The notes: a model not told the origin generated them from the letters alone. Shown: positions 52,242-61,399, counted from the first letter of the stretch. The stretch is DNA of 64,000 nt from JAFIEN01 sp051859505 (GCA_051859505.1 JBHYFN010000007.1:52449-116448), one strand, 5' to 3'. Made by a program: numbers and translations.

Positions 52242-52589
52242 GTCTCGCAAGGCCCAGGCCTTGCAAGCAGAAGGGACCGTGCCAACCGGCACGGTCCCTT
52301 TTTCTTTTGTGCCCGCCAGGCACGCCCGCCCCGCGATGTGTCCGAAGCGCCGTTGCCCCCGAGGAGCTGGCCGACACGGCCGACACGGCCGAATCGGACC
52401 AGGCGCGGCACGACAGCAAAAGATGAACAAATCACCAACCGCCGTGAAATGGTGCCGAACCCGCCCGAATCCCGCCGCATTCTTCGCCGACACAGGCTTC
52501 ATCGAAAGGCGGTCGCGATCTCACGGATGTCTGCACTGCGGCGCTGCCCCGATCATGGTTTCTGCCACCACCCCAAGGAGGGATGTACA
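52242..52589. other. Intergenic region between the two near-identical pilin genes
   Basis: 348 bp. Starts with the terminator of pilin 1 (52273-52308). The rest shows no gene; its last ~20 bp hold the AAGGAGGG ribosome-binding site of pilin 2. The flanks of the two pilin genes are not alike beyond the ribosome-binding site, so the similarity is limited to the coding regions. Confidence 0.6.
52273..52308 (+). terminator. Intrinsic terminator after pilin 1
   Basis: GGGACCGTGCC-AACC-GGCACGGTCCC is a perfect 11-bp stem with a 4-nt loop, followed by TTTTTCTTTT. Confidence 0.93.
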
Positions 52590-52784
52590 ATGTTCGACTT
52601 CATCAAGACTTTCGCCCGCGACGAAGACGGTGCCGTCACCGTTGACTGGGTCGTGCTGACCGCCGCCATCGTCGGCCTCGGCATCGCCGTTCTCGCTTCG
52701 GTCCGTTCGGGCGCCGAAACGATGGCCGGCAACATCGAGACGGAACTCGGCACCGCCGTTCCGACGATCTCGTTCGGCTCCTGA
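52590..52784 (+). CDS. flp: Flp-type (type IVb) pilin 2
   Basis: 64 residues, identical to pilin 1 from residue 9 to the C-terminus; only the leader differs (MFDFIKTF versus MLNFIQNF). From codon 9 on, about eight nucleotide differences remain and all are silent. This is either a fairly old duplication under strong protein-level constraint or one kept alike by gene conversion. Same non-standard GAVTVDW processing motif. Own ribosome-binding site (AAGGAGGG) and own terminator. Confidence 0.92.
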   Translation: MFDFIKTFARDEDGAVTVDWVVLTAAIVGLGIAVLASVRSGAETMAGNIETELGTAVPTISFGS

Positions 52785-52829
52785 TTTCTGACTGCGGGCA
52801 CAAGCCCCGCAAAGGATCAGCCTTCACGG

Positions 52830-52863
52830 AACATCGCGCCCCCAGGGCGCGATGTTTTCGTTT
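52830..52863 (+). terminator. Intrinsic terminator after pilin 2
   Basis: AACATCGCGCC-CCCAG-GGCGCGATGTT, a perfect 11-bp stem with a 5-nt loop followed by TTCGTTT. About 45 bp past the stop codon. Confidence 0.85.
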
Positions 52864-53061
52864 GGCACACCCGCCGCCTTCCCCGCCCTCAACCCGGGCC
52901 GCCGCCTTCCCCGGCCGCCGCCTACCCGAGCCGCTGCCAGGCGCCAGTCGGCAGGTTTGCCCGGAAAGTTACGCGAACATGCCCAAATCCCGACACGATC
53001 ACGAGGCAAAGTCAGAGGGCAATACGGTGGGCGGCCATCTCATGGACCGGGAGCGGCGACA

Positions 53062-53256
53062 GTGACGAACTTTCTGAACAACTTCCTCTGCGACGAGGAT
53101 GGTGCAGTAACGGTGGATTGGGTCGTTTTGACCGCAGGTATCATGGGCTTTGGTGTGCTTGTCGCGGCAAGCATCATCAGTGGCTCGACCGAAGGGGCCG
53201 GCAGCCTCGAGAACCGGATGAGCGAAGCTCAGGTTCCCGAGGTCCGCTGGCAGTAA
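53062..53256 (+). CDS. Third Flp-like pilin / minor pilin
   Basis: 64 residues from a GTG start (GGGAGCG ribosome-binding site). The leader and helix start CDEDGAVTVDWVVLTAGI match pilins 1 and 2, but the rest (MGFGVLVAASIISGSTEGAG...) diverges strongly. Same length and same GAVTVDW motif, so it should be processed by the same peptidase. It lies 24 bp before cpaB and has no terminator of its own, so it is co-transcribed with the assembly genes. This suggests a low-copy minor pilin rather than the main subunit. Confidence 0.85.
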   Translation: MTNFLNNFLCDEDGAVTVDWVVLTAGIMGFGVLVAASIISGSTEGAGSLENRMSEAQVPEVRWQ

Positions 53257-53280
53257 TCGCAAAGCACGGGGGGCTTGCAG

Positions 53281-54123
53281 ATGCGCGTGGTATTTGGACT
53301 TGTTCTGGTGGCAGGCCTCGGACTGGCGGGGACGGCTGTCTATATGGTGCGTGGGCATCTGGAAGGCCAGGCGGCGCAGCTGGCAGCCGAACGGGCCGCC
53401 GCCGCGCAGCGGACGCCGACCGTCGAGGTGATCGCCCTCAACCGGTCGGTCGTCTTTGGTGAACCGCTGACACCGGCCGACCTCAAGATCGTGCGCTATG
53501 CCGAACCCTATCTGCCTGACGGGGTCTTTAGGAGCATCGACGAGGTCTTTCCCCAGGGCGAAGGCGTCGTGCGCCGTGTCCTGCGGCCGATGGAGCCGAA
53601 CGAGCCGCTGATGGCGGTCAAGGTGACGGCCCCCGGCGAAGATGCGGGCATCACCAACCGCCTGGCACCGGGCATGAACGCCTTTGCGATCAGCGTGGAC
53701 GCGACCTCTGGCGTGTCGGGCTTCCTGCGTCCGGGCGACCGGGTGAACGTCTACTGGACCGGCAGCGGCAGCGGGGATCGCTCCTCGGTGACGCGGCTGA
53801 TCGAAAGCGGGCTCAAGATCGTGGCGGTCGATCAGTCGACCGATGACAACGTCTCGCATGCGACGATTGCGCGGACGGTCACTGTGGAAGTCAGCCCCCA
53901 GCAGGTCGCGCGGCTGGCCCAGGCCCAGTCCAGCGGCGCGCTGTCGCTCGCGCTGGTCGGACAGGATGTGGCCGAAGGCACCATGGTGGACCCCGTGACC
54001 GGCAGCGATATCAGCGGCCGGGTGGAAGCTCCGCCCGAAGAACCGGTCGAACTGGCGCAGATCTGCCACATCACCGAGCGCAAGGGCGGCCAGATCGTCG
54101 TGACCGAAATCCCCTGCAACTAA
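53281..54123 (+). CDS. cpaB: Flp pilus assembly protein CpaB/RcpC
   Basis: 280 residues from the ATG at 53281 with a GGGGGG-rich ribosome-binding site; an in-frame TTG lies two codons earlier. An N-terminal membrane anchor (about 3-24) is followed by an SAF domain (about 45-115: VEVIALNRSVVFGEPLTPADL) and the RcpC/CpaB domain with SVDATSGVSGFLRPGDRVNVYWT. The periplasmic subunit may modify or bind peptidoglycan and works with the secretin. Followed by a strong terminator, so cpaC has its own promoter. Confidence 0.93.
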   Translation: MRVVFGLVLVAGLGLAGTAVYMVRGHLEGQAAQLAAERAAAAQRTPTVEVIALNRSVVFGEPLTPADLKIVRYAEPYLPDGVFRSIDEVFPQGEGVVRRVLRPMEPNEPLMAVKVTAPGEDAGITNRLAPGMNAFAISVDATSGVSGFLRPGDRVNVYWTGSGSGDRSSVTRLIESGLKIVAVDQSTDDNVSHATIARTVTVEVSPQQVARLAQAQSSGALSLALVGQDVAEGTMVDPVTGSDISGRVEAPPEEPVELAQICHITERKGGQIVVTEIPCN

Positions 54124-54141
54124 GGCGCTTTCCGACAGCAA

Positions 54142-54176
54142 AAGGGGGCACGCCAGCCGGTGTGCCCCCTTTTTGC
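54142..54176 (+). terminator. Intrinsic terminator after cpaB
   Basis: AAGGGGGCAC and GTGCCCCCTT pair around a 10-nt loop and are followed by TTTTG. It splits the tad locus into a pilin3-cpaB unit and a cpaC-onward unit. The 140 bp downstream, before cpaC, are AT-rich and probably promoter-bearing. Confidence 0.85.
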
Positions 54177-54318
54177 ATTGTGCGGACTGTTGCGCCTTAT
54201 CCACATAAGCAGTGCAGTGCAAAACATTGATTCTTGCAAACAAAGGCATTGCAGGGCATCGTTGCGAACAATGACGGGTAAAAACTGCCCGCGTCCAGTG
54301 ATCCGAGAGGCAGGTCAC

Positions 54319-55755
54319 ATGAGCTATGACAGATTTATGAAGGCCGTTGTTATCGGCCTTGCCGTGGGTTTTGGCGCATCGCCGGTCTATACGGCGATGC
54401 CAGCTTCGGCAGAAGTTCTCCGGGTCGTTCAGGGGACGCGCTCGGCACCGCTCAACGTTCCGATGAACCGGGCCGTTGTGGTGGAAAGCGAAGTGCCCTT
54501 CAGCGAGCTCAGCATCGCCAACCCGGGCATCGCGGATATCTCGTCCCTGTCGGACCGGTCGATCTATGTCCTGGGCAAAGAGCCCGGACGCACCACCCTG
54601 ACCCTTCTGGGGGCCGACGGGCGGCTGATCAGCAATGTCGAGGTCCGCGTGACCCCCGATATCGCCGAGTTCAAGGAACGGCTGGAGCAGATCCTGCCCG
54701 GCGAGCCCATCGAGGTGCGCACCGCGAACGACGGGATCGTGCTTTCGGGCACCGTATCCTCCATCGCGCGGCTGGATCGTGCGCTTGAGCTGGCTCAGCG
54801 CTATGCGCCCGACCGGGTTTCCAACCTGATGACGGTCGGCGGAACCCAGCAGGTCATGCTGCGCGTCCGCTTTGCCGAGATGCAGCGCTCGGTCACCAAG
54901 TCGCTTTCCTCCTCGCTGGCGCTTCAGGGCGTGGGCCTGGGGGGCGATCTGGGCCTTGCCGGCGGCACCAACACGCTCAACACCTCGGGCGCGCTGACCA
55001 GCGGCCTTGGCGGGAACATCCCCCCGACCAACACCAACAACGCGGCGATGCTGTTCGGCTTCAATGCCGGCGGCGTGCAGGTCGGCATGCTTCTCGAGGC
55101 GCTGGAAACGCGCGGCGTGGTCCGCACCCTCGCCGAACCCAACCTGACCGCCCTTTCGGGGCAGGAGGCGCGGTTCCTTGCGGGTGGCGAATATCCGGTG
55201 CCCGTGGCGCAGGACAACAACACGATCACCGTTGAATACAAGCCTTTCGGGGTCGAGTTGAACTTCATCCCGCGGGTCATCGACGGCGATCTGATCAATA
55301 TCGAGCTGAATGCCGCGGTCTCGTCCCTTGATCCGACCAATGGCTTCAGCCAGGGCGGCTTCCAGATCGACGCGTTCCGCCGGCGCGAAACCTCGACCAC
55401 GGTGGAACTGCGGGATGGGGAAAGCTTCGCCATCGCGGGCCTCCTGTCGGATGATTTCCGCGACCTGAGCGGTCAGGTGCCGTGGCTGGGCGACATCCCG
55501 GTTCTGGGCGCCCTGTTCCGCAGCGCCGAATTCCGCCGCGAACAGACCGAGCTGGTCATCATCATCACCGCCCATCTGGTGACGCCGACCCGCGGAGAGG
55601 TTCTGGCCCTGCCGACCGACAGGGTGCGGCCGCCGACCGAAAGCGATCTGTTCCTGTTCGGCCGGGTCGCGGCAACCAATGCGCCCACGACGGGTGGCGC
55701 GGGCGAAGTGGCGCGGCAGGATTTCAGTGGATCCTACGGCTACGTTCTGGACTGA
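54319..55755 (+). CDS. cpaC: Flp pilus outer-membrane secretin CpaC/RcpA
   Basis: 478 residues from the ATG at 54319; the frame is open upstream into the cpaB terminator and is not used. Signal peptide (about 1-36). An N-terminal domain (LNVPMNRAVVVESEVPFSELSIANP) and BON-like part precede the secretin core: MLLEALETRGVVRTLAEPNLTALSGQ and GEYPVPVAQ, ending in VPWLGDIPVLGALFRS with the typical secretin C-terminal signature. Forms the outer-membrane ring for the Flp pilus. Confidence 0.95.
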   Translation: MSYDRFMKAVVIGLAVGFGASPVYTAMPASAEVLRVVQGTRSAPLNVPMNRAVVVESEVPFSELSIANPGIADISSLSDRSIYVLGKEPGRTTLTLLGADGRLISNVEVRVTPDIAEFKERLEQILPGEPIEVRTANDGIVLSGTVSSIARLDRALELAQRYAPDRVSNLMTVGGTQQVMLRVRFAEMQRSVTKSLSSSLALQGVGLGGDLGLAGGTNTLNTSGALTSGLGGNIPPTNTNNAAMLFGFNAGGVQVGMLLEALETRGVVRTLAEPNLTALSGQEARFLAGGEYPVPVAQDNNTITVEYKPFGVELNFIPRVIDGDLINIELNAAVSSLDPTNGFSQGGFQIDAFRRRETSTTVELRDGESFAIAGLLSDDFRDLSGQVPWLGDIPVLGALFRSAEFRREQTELVIIITAHLVTPTRGEVLALPTDRVRPPTESDLFLFGRVAATNAPTTGGAGEVARQDFSGSYGYVLD

Positions 55756-55778
55756 GCACAAGATAGGGGTGCAGGCCG

Positions 55779-56435
55779 ATGAAACGTTTTCTGATCGCCG
55801 GTGCGGCCCTTCTGGCCCTCGCCGCCTGTAACGCGGACGATCCGACTTGGTCGAGCTTCTACAGCGAAGCGGGCATGGCGGTGAACGATGGCGGCTTCGG
55901 CAATGCCACGATGAACAACACGCTGGCGCAAACGGGCGACAGCACCTACCGGGTCAACCTCGCCCAGCGCTTTGCCGCCGAGGTGCCGACGACGATCAAC
56001 TTCGCCTTCGGTTCCCACGCTCTTGATGACGATGCGCGCAGGGTTCTGCGGCAACAGGCGGCCTGGATCAACCAGTTCCCCGAAGTGCGCTTCACCGTCT
56101 ATGGCCATACCGATCTGGTTGGGTCGGCCGCCTACAACCAGGCCCTTGGCCTGAGACGGGCCGAGGCGGCGGTGTTGTATCTGACCAGTCAGGGCGTGTC
56201 GCGCTCGCGCCTTGATGCGGTGGTCAGCCGGGGCCAGACCCAGCCGCTGATCATGACCCAGGAACCCGAGCGTCGCAACCGGCGCACCGTGACCGAGGTC
56301 TCGGGCTTCGTCCAGAGCCACCCGACGGTGATGAACGGCCGCTATGCCGAGATCATCTTCCGCGAATATGTGGAAAGCGCCACCTCGCCGCAGTCGCTTG
56401 GCCAGCAGTCGCTGGGCTCTGCCTCGGGCGAGTGA
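55779..56435 (+). CDS. OmpA-domain lipoprotein in the cpaD position
   Basis: 218 residues. Lipoprotein signal LLALAACNAD with Cys17. The OmpA C-terminal peptidoglycan-binding domain (about 60-185) shows INFAFGSHALDDDARRVL, VYGHTDLVGSAAYNQ, LGLRRAEAAVLYL and PERRNRRT, where the conserved Asp and Arg contact diaminopimelate. In many tad loci this slot between secretin and CpaE holds CpaD. Here an OmpA-type lipoprotein may anchor the secretin to the wall in its place (inference). Confidence 0.9.
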   Translation: MKRFLIAGAALLALAACNADDPTWSSFYSEAGMAVNDGGFGNATMNNTLAQTGDSTYRVNLAQRFAAEVPTTINFAFGSHALDDDARRVLRQQAAWINQFPEVRFTVYGHTDLVGSAAYNQALGLRRAEAAVLYLTSQGVSRSRLDAVVSRGQTQPLIMTQEPERRNRRTVTEVSGFVQSHPTVMNGRYAEIIFREYVESATSPQSLGQQSLGSASGE

Positions 56436-56687
56436 CGCCACGAAACTCTGATCCATCGTGATCCTGCCCAAGCCCGCGTCCGGCAACAACGCGGGCTTGA
56501 CGCGTTGATCGTCGCACCATTTCCAACAATGACTTTCTTTCCGCCCCAATCCTGCCCCCTTTGACAGGGAAACAGTCTCCAGTGGGACCACTGCGTCGGG
56601 CGAAGCCCGGTCGCGGTATCAGCTGGGGCCGAGGCAGAGATGTTGCTGCGGTCATGGCAGGTCCCTTGCAAAAGAGGACCTGTGGCT

Positions 56688-57947
56688 ATGAGCAGCAACG
56701 CAGCATTGCAACCCGAACCGCAGCCCATCGTGGCCTGCACGATCAGCCGGGACGTTCAGAATTTCGACCTGCTGATCGAGGATATGGAAGCCGCCCTCGG
56801 AGAAACCTGGGGCGATCTGACCTTTGCCGAGGCCCTCGCCTTTCTGGAACAGCCCGACGCGAACCAGCTGGAATTCGTGGCCATCGCGCTCGACAGCCAG
56901 GACGAGGCCGATCTTTCCCTGGTGACCGACATCATCGCAGCCGCCAAGGCCCAGCAGATCAAGGTGATCCTGATCACCGAGGATGTGCGCCCGGCCTCGC
57001 TGCATCAGTTGCTGCGCGAAGGCGGGGACGAATTCGTCCCCTATCCCCTGCCCGAAGGCGAACTGGCCCGCGCGATCGAACGCGTCACCCAGCCGGTACC
57101 CGAGGTGCCGGCAATCGACGAGAACCGCACCGCGCTCAAGGCGACGGGCGACCGGTCGGGCGTGGTGATCCCGGTCTATGGCATGTCGGGCGGCACCGGG
57201 GCCACGACCCTCGCGCTCAATCTCGCGTGGGAGCTGGCCCTGCTGGAAAAGGACGCACAGCTTCGGGTCTGCCTGATCGACTTCAACATCCAGTATGGCG
57301 CGGTCGCGACCTACCTTGACCTGCCCCGCCGCGAGGCGGTGCTTGAAATGCTGTCGGATACCGACAGCATGGACAGCGAGGTCTTCATGCAGTCGCTTTC
57401 GACCTTCAACGAAAAGCTGCATGTCCTGACCTCGCCGGGCGAAATGGTGCCGCTCGACCTGATCAACAGCACCGATGTCGAACGGCTGATCGAGATGGCC
57501 CGGGTCAATTTCGACTATGTCATCATCGACATGCCGCCGGTGATCGTCGAATGGTCCGAAGCGGTGCTGCAGGCGGCCCATATCTGCTTTGCCACGCTGG
57601 AACTCGACATGCGCTCGGCCCAGAACACCCTGCGGCTGAAACGGGCGCTGCAGGCCGAAAGCCTGCCGTTCGACAAGTTCCGCTTCATCCTGAACCGCGC
57701 GCCCGGCTTTACCGATCTGAACGGCAAGAGCCGGGTCAAGCGGCTGGCCGAGACGCTGGGCATCGCGCTCGAGGTGCAGCTGCCCGATGGCGGCAAGCCT
57801 GTGGCCCAGACCGCCGATCAGGGCGTGCCCCTGGCCGAGGGCATCGCGAAGAACGCGCTGCGCAAGGAAATCGCGAAGCTGGCCAAGTCGATCCACGACG
57901 TGAACGTGGCCGATGCTGACAAGGCAAAGGCGCAAGCCCGGGGGTAA
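56688..57947 (+). CDS. cpaE: Tad ATPase-like localisation protein CpaE/TadZ
   Basis: 419 residues from the ATG at 56688 (GAGG ribosome-binding site); an ATG at 56640 would add 16 residues. A receiver-like N-terminal domain (about 12-135) is followed by a MinD/ParA-type domain (about 158-400). The P-loop reads YGMSGGTGATTLALNL (about 164-179): both lysines of the deviant Walker A (KGGxGKT) are absent. VCLIDFNIQYG and FDYVIIDMPP are the remaining MinD motifs. TadZ places the pilus machine at the pole; loss of the Lys suggests binding without efficient hydrolysis. Confidence 0.92.
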   Translation: MSSNAALQPEPQPIVACTISRDVQNFDLLIEDMEAALGETWGDLTFAEALAFLEQPDANQLEFVAIALDSQDEADLSLVTDIIAAAKAQQIKVILITEDVRPASLHQLLREGGDEFVPYPLPEGELARAIERVTQPVPEVPAIDENRTALKATGDRSGVVIPVYGMSGGTGATTLALNLAWELALLEKDAQLRVCLIDFNIQYGAVATYLDLPRREAVLEMLSDTDSMDSEVFMQSLSTFNEKLHVLTSPGEMVPLDLINSTDVERLIEMARVNFDYVIIDMPPVIVEWSEAVLQAAHICFATLELDMRSAQNTLRLKRALQAESLPFDKFRFILNRAPGFTDLNGKSRVKRLAETLGIALEVQLPDGGKPVAQTADQGVPLAEGIAKNALRKEIAKLAKSIHDVNVADADKAKAQARG

Positions 57948-57953
57948 CGAAAC

Positions 57954-59420
57954 ATGTTTTCCAAGTTCAAGAAGCCCGATCAGGCCCGCCCGGCACCCGC
58001 TGCCCCGGAACGGGCGGCCCCGGCTGCTGCGGCAGGCGCAAAGGCGGCGGTGACGCCGCTGCCCAAGCCCGAGCCCAAGGCCTCGGGTTTTGCGCGCATG
58101 GCGCCGAAGAAGCCTGCCGAGGCCGTGCCGCTGGACAAGGAACGCAAGCGCAAGGAACGCCTGTCCGAGATCAAGCTCGACCTGCACAAGGCCCTGCTCG
58201 ACAACCTCAACCTCGCCGCCCTCGAAAAGGCGAGCGAGGCGGATTTGCGTCAGGAAATCAACGCCATCGCCACCGAGACGCTCGAGGAGATGGGGATCGT
58301 CCTGAACCGCGAGGAACGCCAGACCCTGAACCAGGATCTGTTCTTCGAGGTTACCGGGCTTGGCCCGCTCGAGACGCTTCTGAAGGACGAGTCGGTCAAC
58401 GATATTCTGGTCAACGGCCCGCAGCAGATCTTTGTGGAACGGGCCGGCAAGCTCGAGCTGACCGACATCACCTTCAAGGACGAGCGGCACCTGCTGCGCA
58501 TCATCGACAAGATCGTCTCGGCCGTGGGCCGGCGCGTCGATGAAAGCAATCCTTACGTCGACGCCCGCCTTGCCGATGGATCGCGCTTCAACGCGATGGT
58601 GCCGCCGGTTGCGGTGGACGGATCGCTGGTTTCGATCCGTAAGTTCAAAAAAGACAAGTTGGGCATTGATGACCTGGTCAAATTCGGGGCTTTTACCGAA
58701 GAGATGGCTGCATATCTGCAAGCGGCTGTGGCGACCCGGCTGAACGTCATCGTCTCGGGCGGGACGGGTTCGGGCAAAACCACCACGCTCAACGCGCTGT
58801 CGTCCTTCATCGACGACAACGAACGGATCCTCACGATCGAGGATACGGCCGAACTTCAGCTGCAGCAGACCCATGTGGGCCGGATGGAAAGCCGCCCCCC
58901 CAACGTGGAAGGCAAGGGCGCCGTCACCCAGCGCGACTGTCTGCGCAACGCGCTGCGGATGCGGCCGGACCGGATCATCGTGGGGGAAACGCGGGGCGAG
59001 GAAGTCATCGACATGCTTCAGGCCATGAACACCGGCCATGACGGTTCGATGACCACGATCCACGCCAACAGCGCCCGCGACGGGGTCAGCCGTCTTGAAA
59101 ACATGGTCGCCATGGCCGGGATCGAGATGCCGATCAAGGCCGTCCGCTCCCAGATCGCCAGCGCCGTCAACCTGATCGTGCAGGCCTCCCGCCTGCAGGA
59201 CGGCTCGCGCCGGATGACCTCGATCACCGAGATCACCGGGATGGAGGGCGAAGTCATCTCGATGCAGGAGATCTTCCGCTATCAGCGCGTGGGGCTGACG
59301 CCCGACAACAAGATCATCGGCCATTTCACCGCGACGGGGGTGCGCTCGCATTTCTCGGAACGGTTCCGTCTCTGGGGCTATGACCTGCCGGCCTCCATCT
59401 TTGAACCTTTCTCGGGGTAA
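57954..59420 (+). CDS. cpaF: Tad secretion ATPase CpaF/TadA
   Basis: 488 residues of the type II/IV secretion ATPase superfamily. The N-terminal ~70 residues are Ala/Pro/Lys-rich and probably disordered. The body has VTGLGPLETLLKDESVNDILV, Walker A SGGTGSGKTTTLN (about 268-280), Asp box ILTIEDTAELQL, Walker B MRPDRIIVGETRGEE and His box GHDGSMTTIHANS. Hexameric motor for pilin export and, in some bacteria, retraction. Starts 6 bp after cpaE. Confidence 0.96.
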   Translation: MFSKFKKPDQARPAPAAPERAAPAAAAGAKAAVTPLPKPEPKASGFARMAPKKPAEAVPLDKERKRKERLSEIKLDLHKALLDNLNLAALEKASEADLRQEINAIATETLEEMGIVLNREERQTLNQDLFFEVTGLGPLETLLKDESVNDILVNGPQQIFVERAGKLELTDITFKDERHLLRIIDKIVSAVGRRVDESNPYVDARLADGSRFNAMVPPVAVDGSLVSIRKFKKDKLGIDDLVKFGAFTEEMAAYLQAAVATRLNVIVSGGTGSGKTTTLNALSSFIDDNERILTIEDTAELQLQQTHVGRMESRPPNVEGKGAVTQRDCLRNALRMRPDRIIVGETRGEEVIDMLQAMNTGHDGSMTTIHANSARDGVSRLENMVAMAGIEMPIKAVRSQIASAVNLIVQASRLQDGSRRMTSITEITGMEGEVISMQEIFRYQRVGLTPDNKIIGHFTATGVRSHFSERFRLWGYDLPASIFEPFSG

Positions 59421-59425
59421 GCGAC

Positions 59426-60394
59426 ATGGGCATTTCCGCCGAACCGATCATCTACGGCCTGATCTTCATCGCCGTCCTCGTTCTGGTCGAGGGCGTCTAT
59501 CTGACCGTTTTCGGCCGGTCCATCAGCCTGAACAACCGCCTGAACCGGCGGCTGGAACTGATGGAAAAGGGCGGCGGGCGCGAGCAGGTTCTTGAACAGC
59601 TCCGCAAGGAGATGACCCAGCACCTGCAATCGCAGGGCATTCCGCTGTATTCGATCCTGGCCTCGAAGGCGCAAAAGGCCAACATCGCCTTTTCGCCCAG
59701 CCAGTTGATCATGCTGATGGTTGGCGTCTCGGTCGTGGCCTTCATCGGGCTGACCGTCGGCACCGGCGCGGATACCGCCGTGCGCGCGCTGGTCGCCGTC
59801 GCGATGGGCGTGGGCGGGGTCTATATCTGGGTCGACAAGAAGGCCAAGAAGCGGATGTCGATGGTCGAAGAGCAGCTGCCCGACGCCGTCGAACTGATGG
59901 TGCGGTCCCTGCGCGTGGGCCATCCCTTCTCGTCGGCCGTGGGCATCGTCGCCAAGGAAGTGCCCGATCCGCTGGGGTCGGAAATGGGCGTCATCTCGGA
60001 CGAGGCCGCCTATGGCCGCGACATGGCCGAAAGCCTCAAGGCCATGGCCGAGCGGATGGACATGCAGGATCTGCGCTTCCTTGCCGTGGCCGTCGCCATC
60101 CAGAGCCAGGCCGGCGGCAACCTGGCCGAGATCCTCGACGGTCTGTCCAAGGTGATCCGGGCCCGGTTCAAACTGTTCCGCCGCGTCAAGGCGATCACCG
60201 CCGAGGCGAAATGGTCGGGCATGTTCCTGTCGGTCTTTCCGCTCTTGGCGCTGGTCACGATCAACGTGCTCGAGCCGAATTACTATGACGATGTGAAGGA
60301 TACCGCCGTCTTCATCCCCGCCTGTCTTGCGGTGGCGGCCTTCCTGACGGTCAACATCTTCGTCATGCGCTCGCTCGTGAATATCAAGGTCTAG
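59426..60394 (+). CDS. tadB: Tad inner-membrane platform protein TadB
   Basis: 322 residues with GspF-like (T2SSF) core: LPDAVELMVRSLRVGHPFSSAVG and LAEILDGLSKVIRARFKLFRRVKAITAEAKWS (given as its ends), and hydrophobic helices at about 7-27, 93-130, 270-290 and 298-318. TadB and TadC form the platform that transfers pilins from the membrane to the fibre. Five bases after cpaF. Confidence 0.94.
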   Translation: MGISAEPIIYGLIFIAVLVLVEGVYLTVFGRSISLNNRLNRRLELMEKGGGREQVLEQLRKEMTQHLQSQGIPLYSILASKAQKANIAFSPSQLIMLMVGVSVVAFIGLTVGTGADTAVRALVAVAMGVGGVYIWVDKKAKKRMSMVEEQLPDAVELMVRSLRVGHPFSSAVGIVAKEVPDPLGSEMGVISDEAAYGRDMAESLKAMAERMDMQDLRFLAVAVAIQSQAGGNLAEILDGLSKVIRARFKLFRRVKAITAEAKWSGMFLSVFPLLALVTINVLEPNYYDDVKDTAVFIPACLAVAAFLTVNIFVMRSLVNIKV

Positions 60395-60403
60395 GGGGCG
60401 ATC

Positions 60404-61399
60404 ATGGGAATTCTGCAGAATATCAACGACTTTCTGGTCGAACACCTTGGCGAGATGGGCCCCCTTCTTGTCGTGGGCGCACTTGGCTTTGTCATGGTGC
60501 TCATGGCCCTGCCCACGATGCTGCGCAAACAGCAGGATCCGCTGGACCGCCTCAAGGCCGCCAACCGCGACATGCCGGCCCAGAAGGGGGATCGGCTGCG
60601 CAACAACAACGGCAAGGACAAGCTGGAACGCTATGCCGAATTCCTCGAGCCCAAGGATGCGCAGGAATATTCGGCCACGCGGCTCAAGCTGTTGCAGGCG
60701 GGCTATCGCACCAAGAACGCGGTGCGGATCTATTACTTCGCCCAGTTTGCGCTTGGCCTCGGGCTTCTGGCCCTCGGCGTGGCCTTCGCCCTTTACAAGT
60801 CGGTGACGTCGGAGCCGACGACGGTGAACCTTCTGACCTGGATCCTGATCCCCGGCGTCGCCGGCTACATGATCCCGAAATACTGGGTCACCCGGCGGCA
60901 GGCGACCCGGCAGGAAAACATCACCAACGCCTTTCCCGACAGCCTCGACATGATGCTGGTCTGCGTCGAGGCGGGCCAGTCGCTTGATCAGGCGATCCTG
61001 CGGGTGTCGCATGAACTCAAGACCGGCTTTCCCGATCTGGCCGAAGAATACGAGATGATCAGCCACGAGATGAAGGCCGGCAAGGACAAGACGCTGGTTC
61101 TGCGCGACATGTCGGAACGCTGCGGCGTGGCCGATATCGCAAGCTTCGTCACCGTGCTGATCCAGTCGCAGCAGTTCGGCACCTCGATCGCCGAGGCGCT
61201 GCGCGTCTATGCCGGGGAAATGCGTGACAAACGCGTCATGCGCGCCGAGGAAAAGGCGAACGTCCTGCCCACCAAGATGACACTTGCCACGATGATGTTG
61301 ACGGTGCCGCCGCTCCTCATCATTCTGATCGGGCCGTCGATCTACGAGATCTCGGTGACGTTGGGTGGTGGTGTTCAGGGGGCGCAGAATGCGGACTGA
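60404..61399 (+). CDS. tadC: Tad inner-membrane platform protein TadC
   Basis: 331 residues. T2SSF domain: FPDSLDMMLVCVEAGQSLDQAI and FGTSIAEALRVYAGEMRDKR. Helices at about 17-38, 105-130, 137-158 and 290-315. The ARM-like ADIASFVTVLIQSQQFGTS is typical of TadC. Partner of TadB, 9 bp after it. Confidence 0.94.
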   Translation: MGILQNINDFLVEHLGEMGPLLVVGALGFVMVLMALPTMLRKQQDPLDRLKAANRDMPAQKGDRLRNNNGKDKLERYAEFLEPKDAQEYSATRLKLLQAGYRTKNAVRIYYFAQFALGLGLLALGVAFALYKSVTSEPTTVNLLTWILIPGVAGYMIPKYWVTRRQATRQENITNAFPDSLDMMLVCVEAGQSLDQAILRVSHELKTGFPDLAEEYEMISHEMKAGKDKTLVLRDMSERCGVADIASFVTVLIQSQQFGTSIAEALRVYAGEMRDKRVMRAEEKANVLPTKMTLATMMLTVPPLLIILIGPSIYEISVTLGGGVQGAQNAD

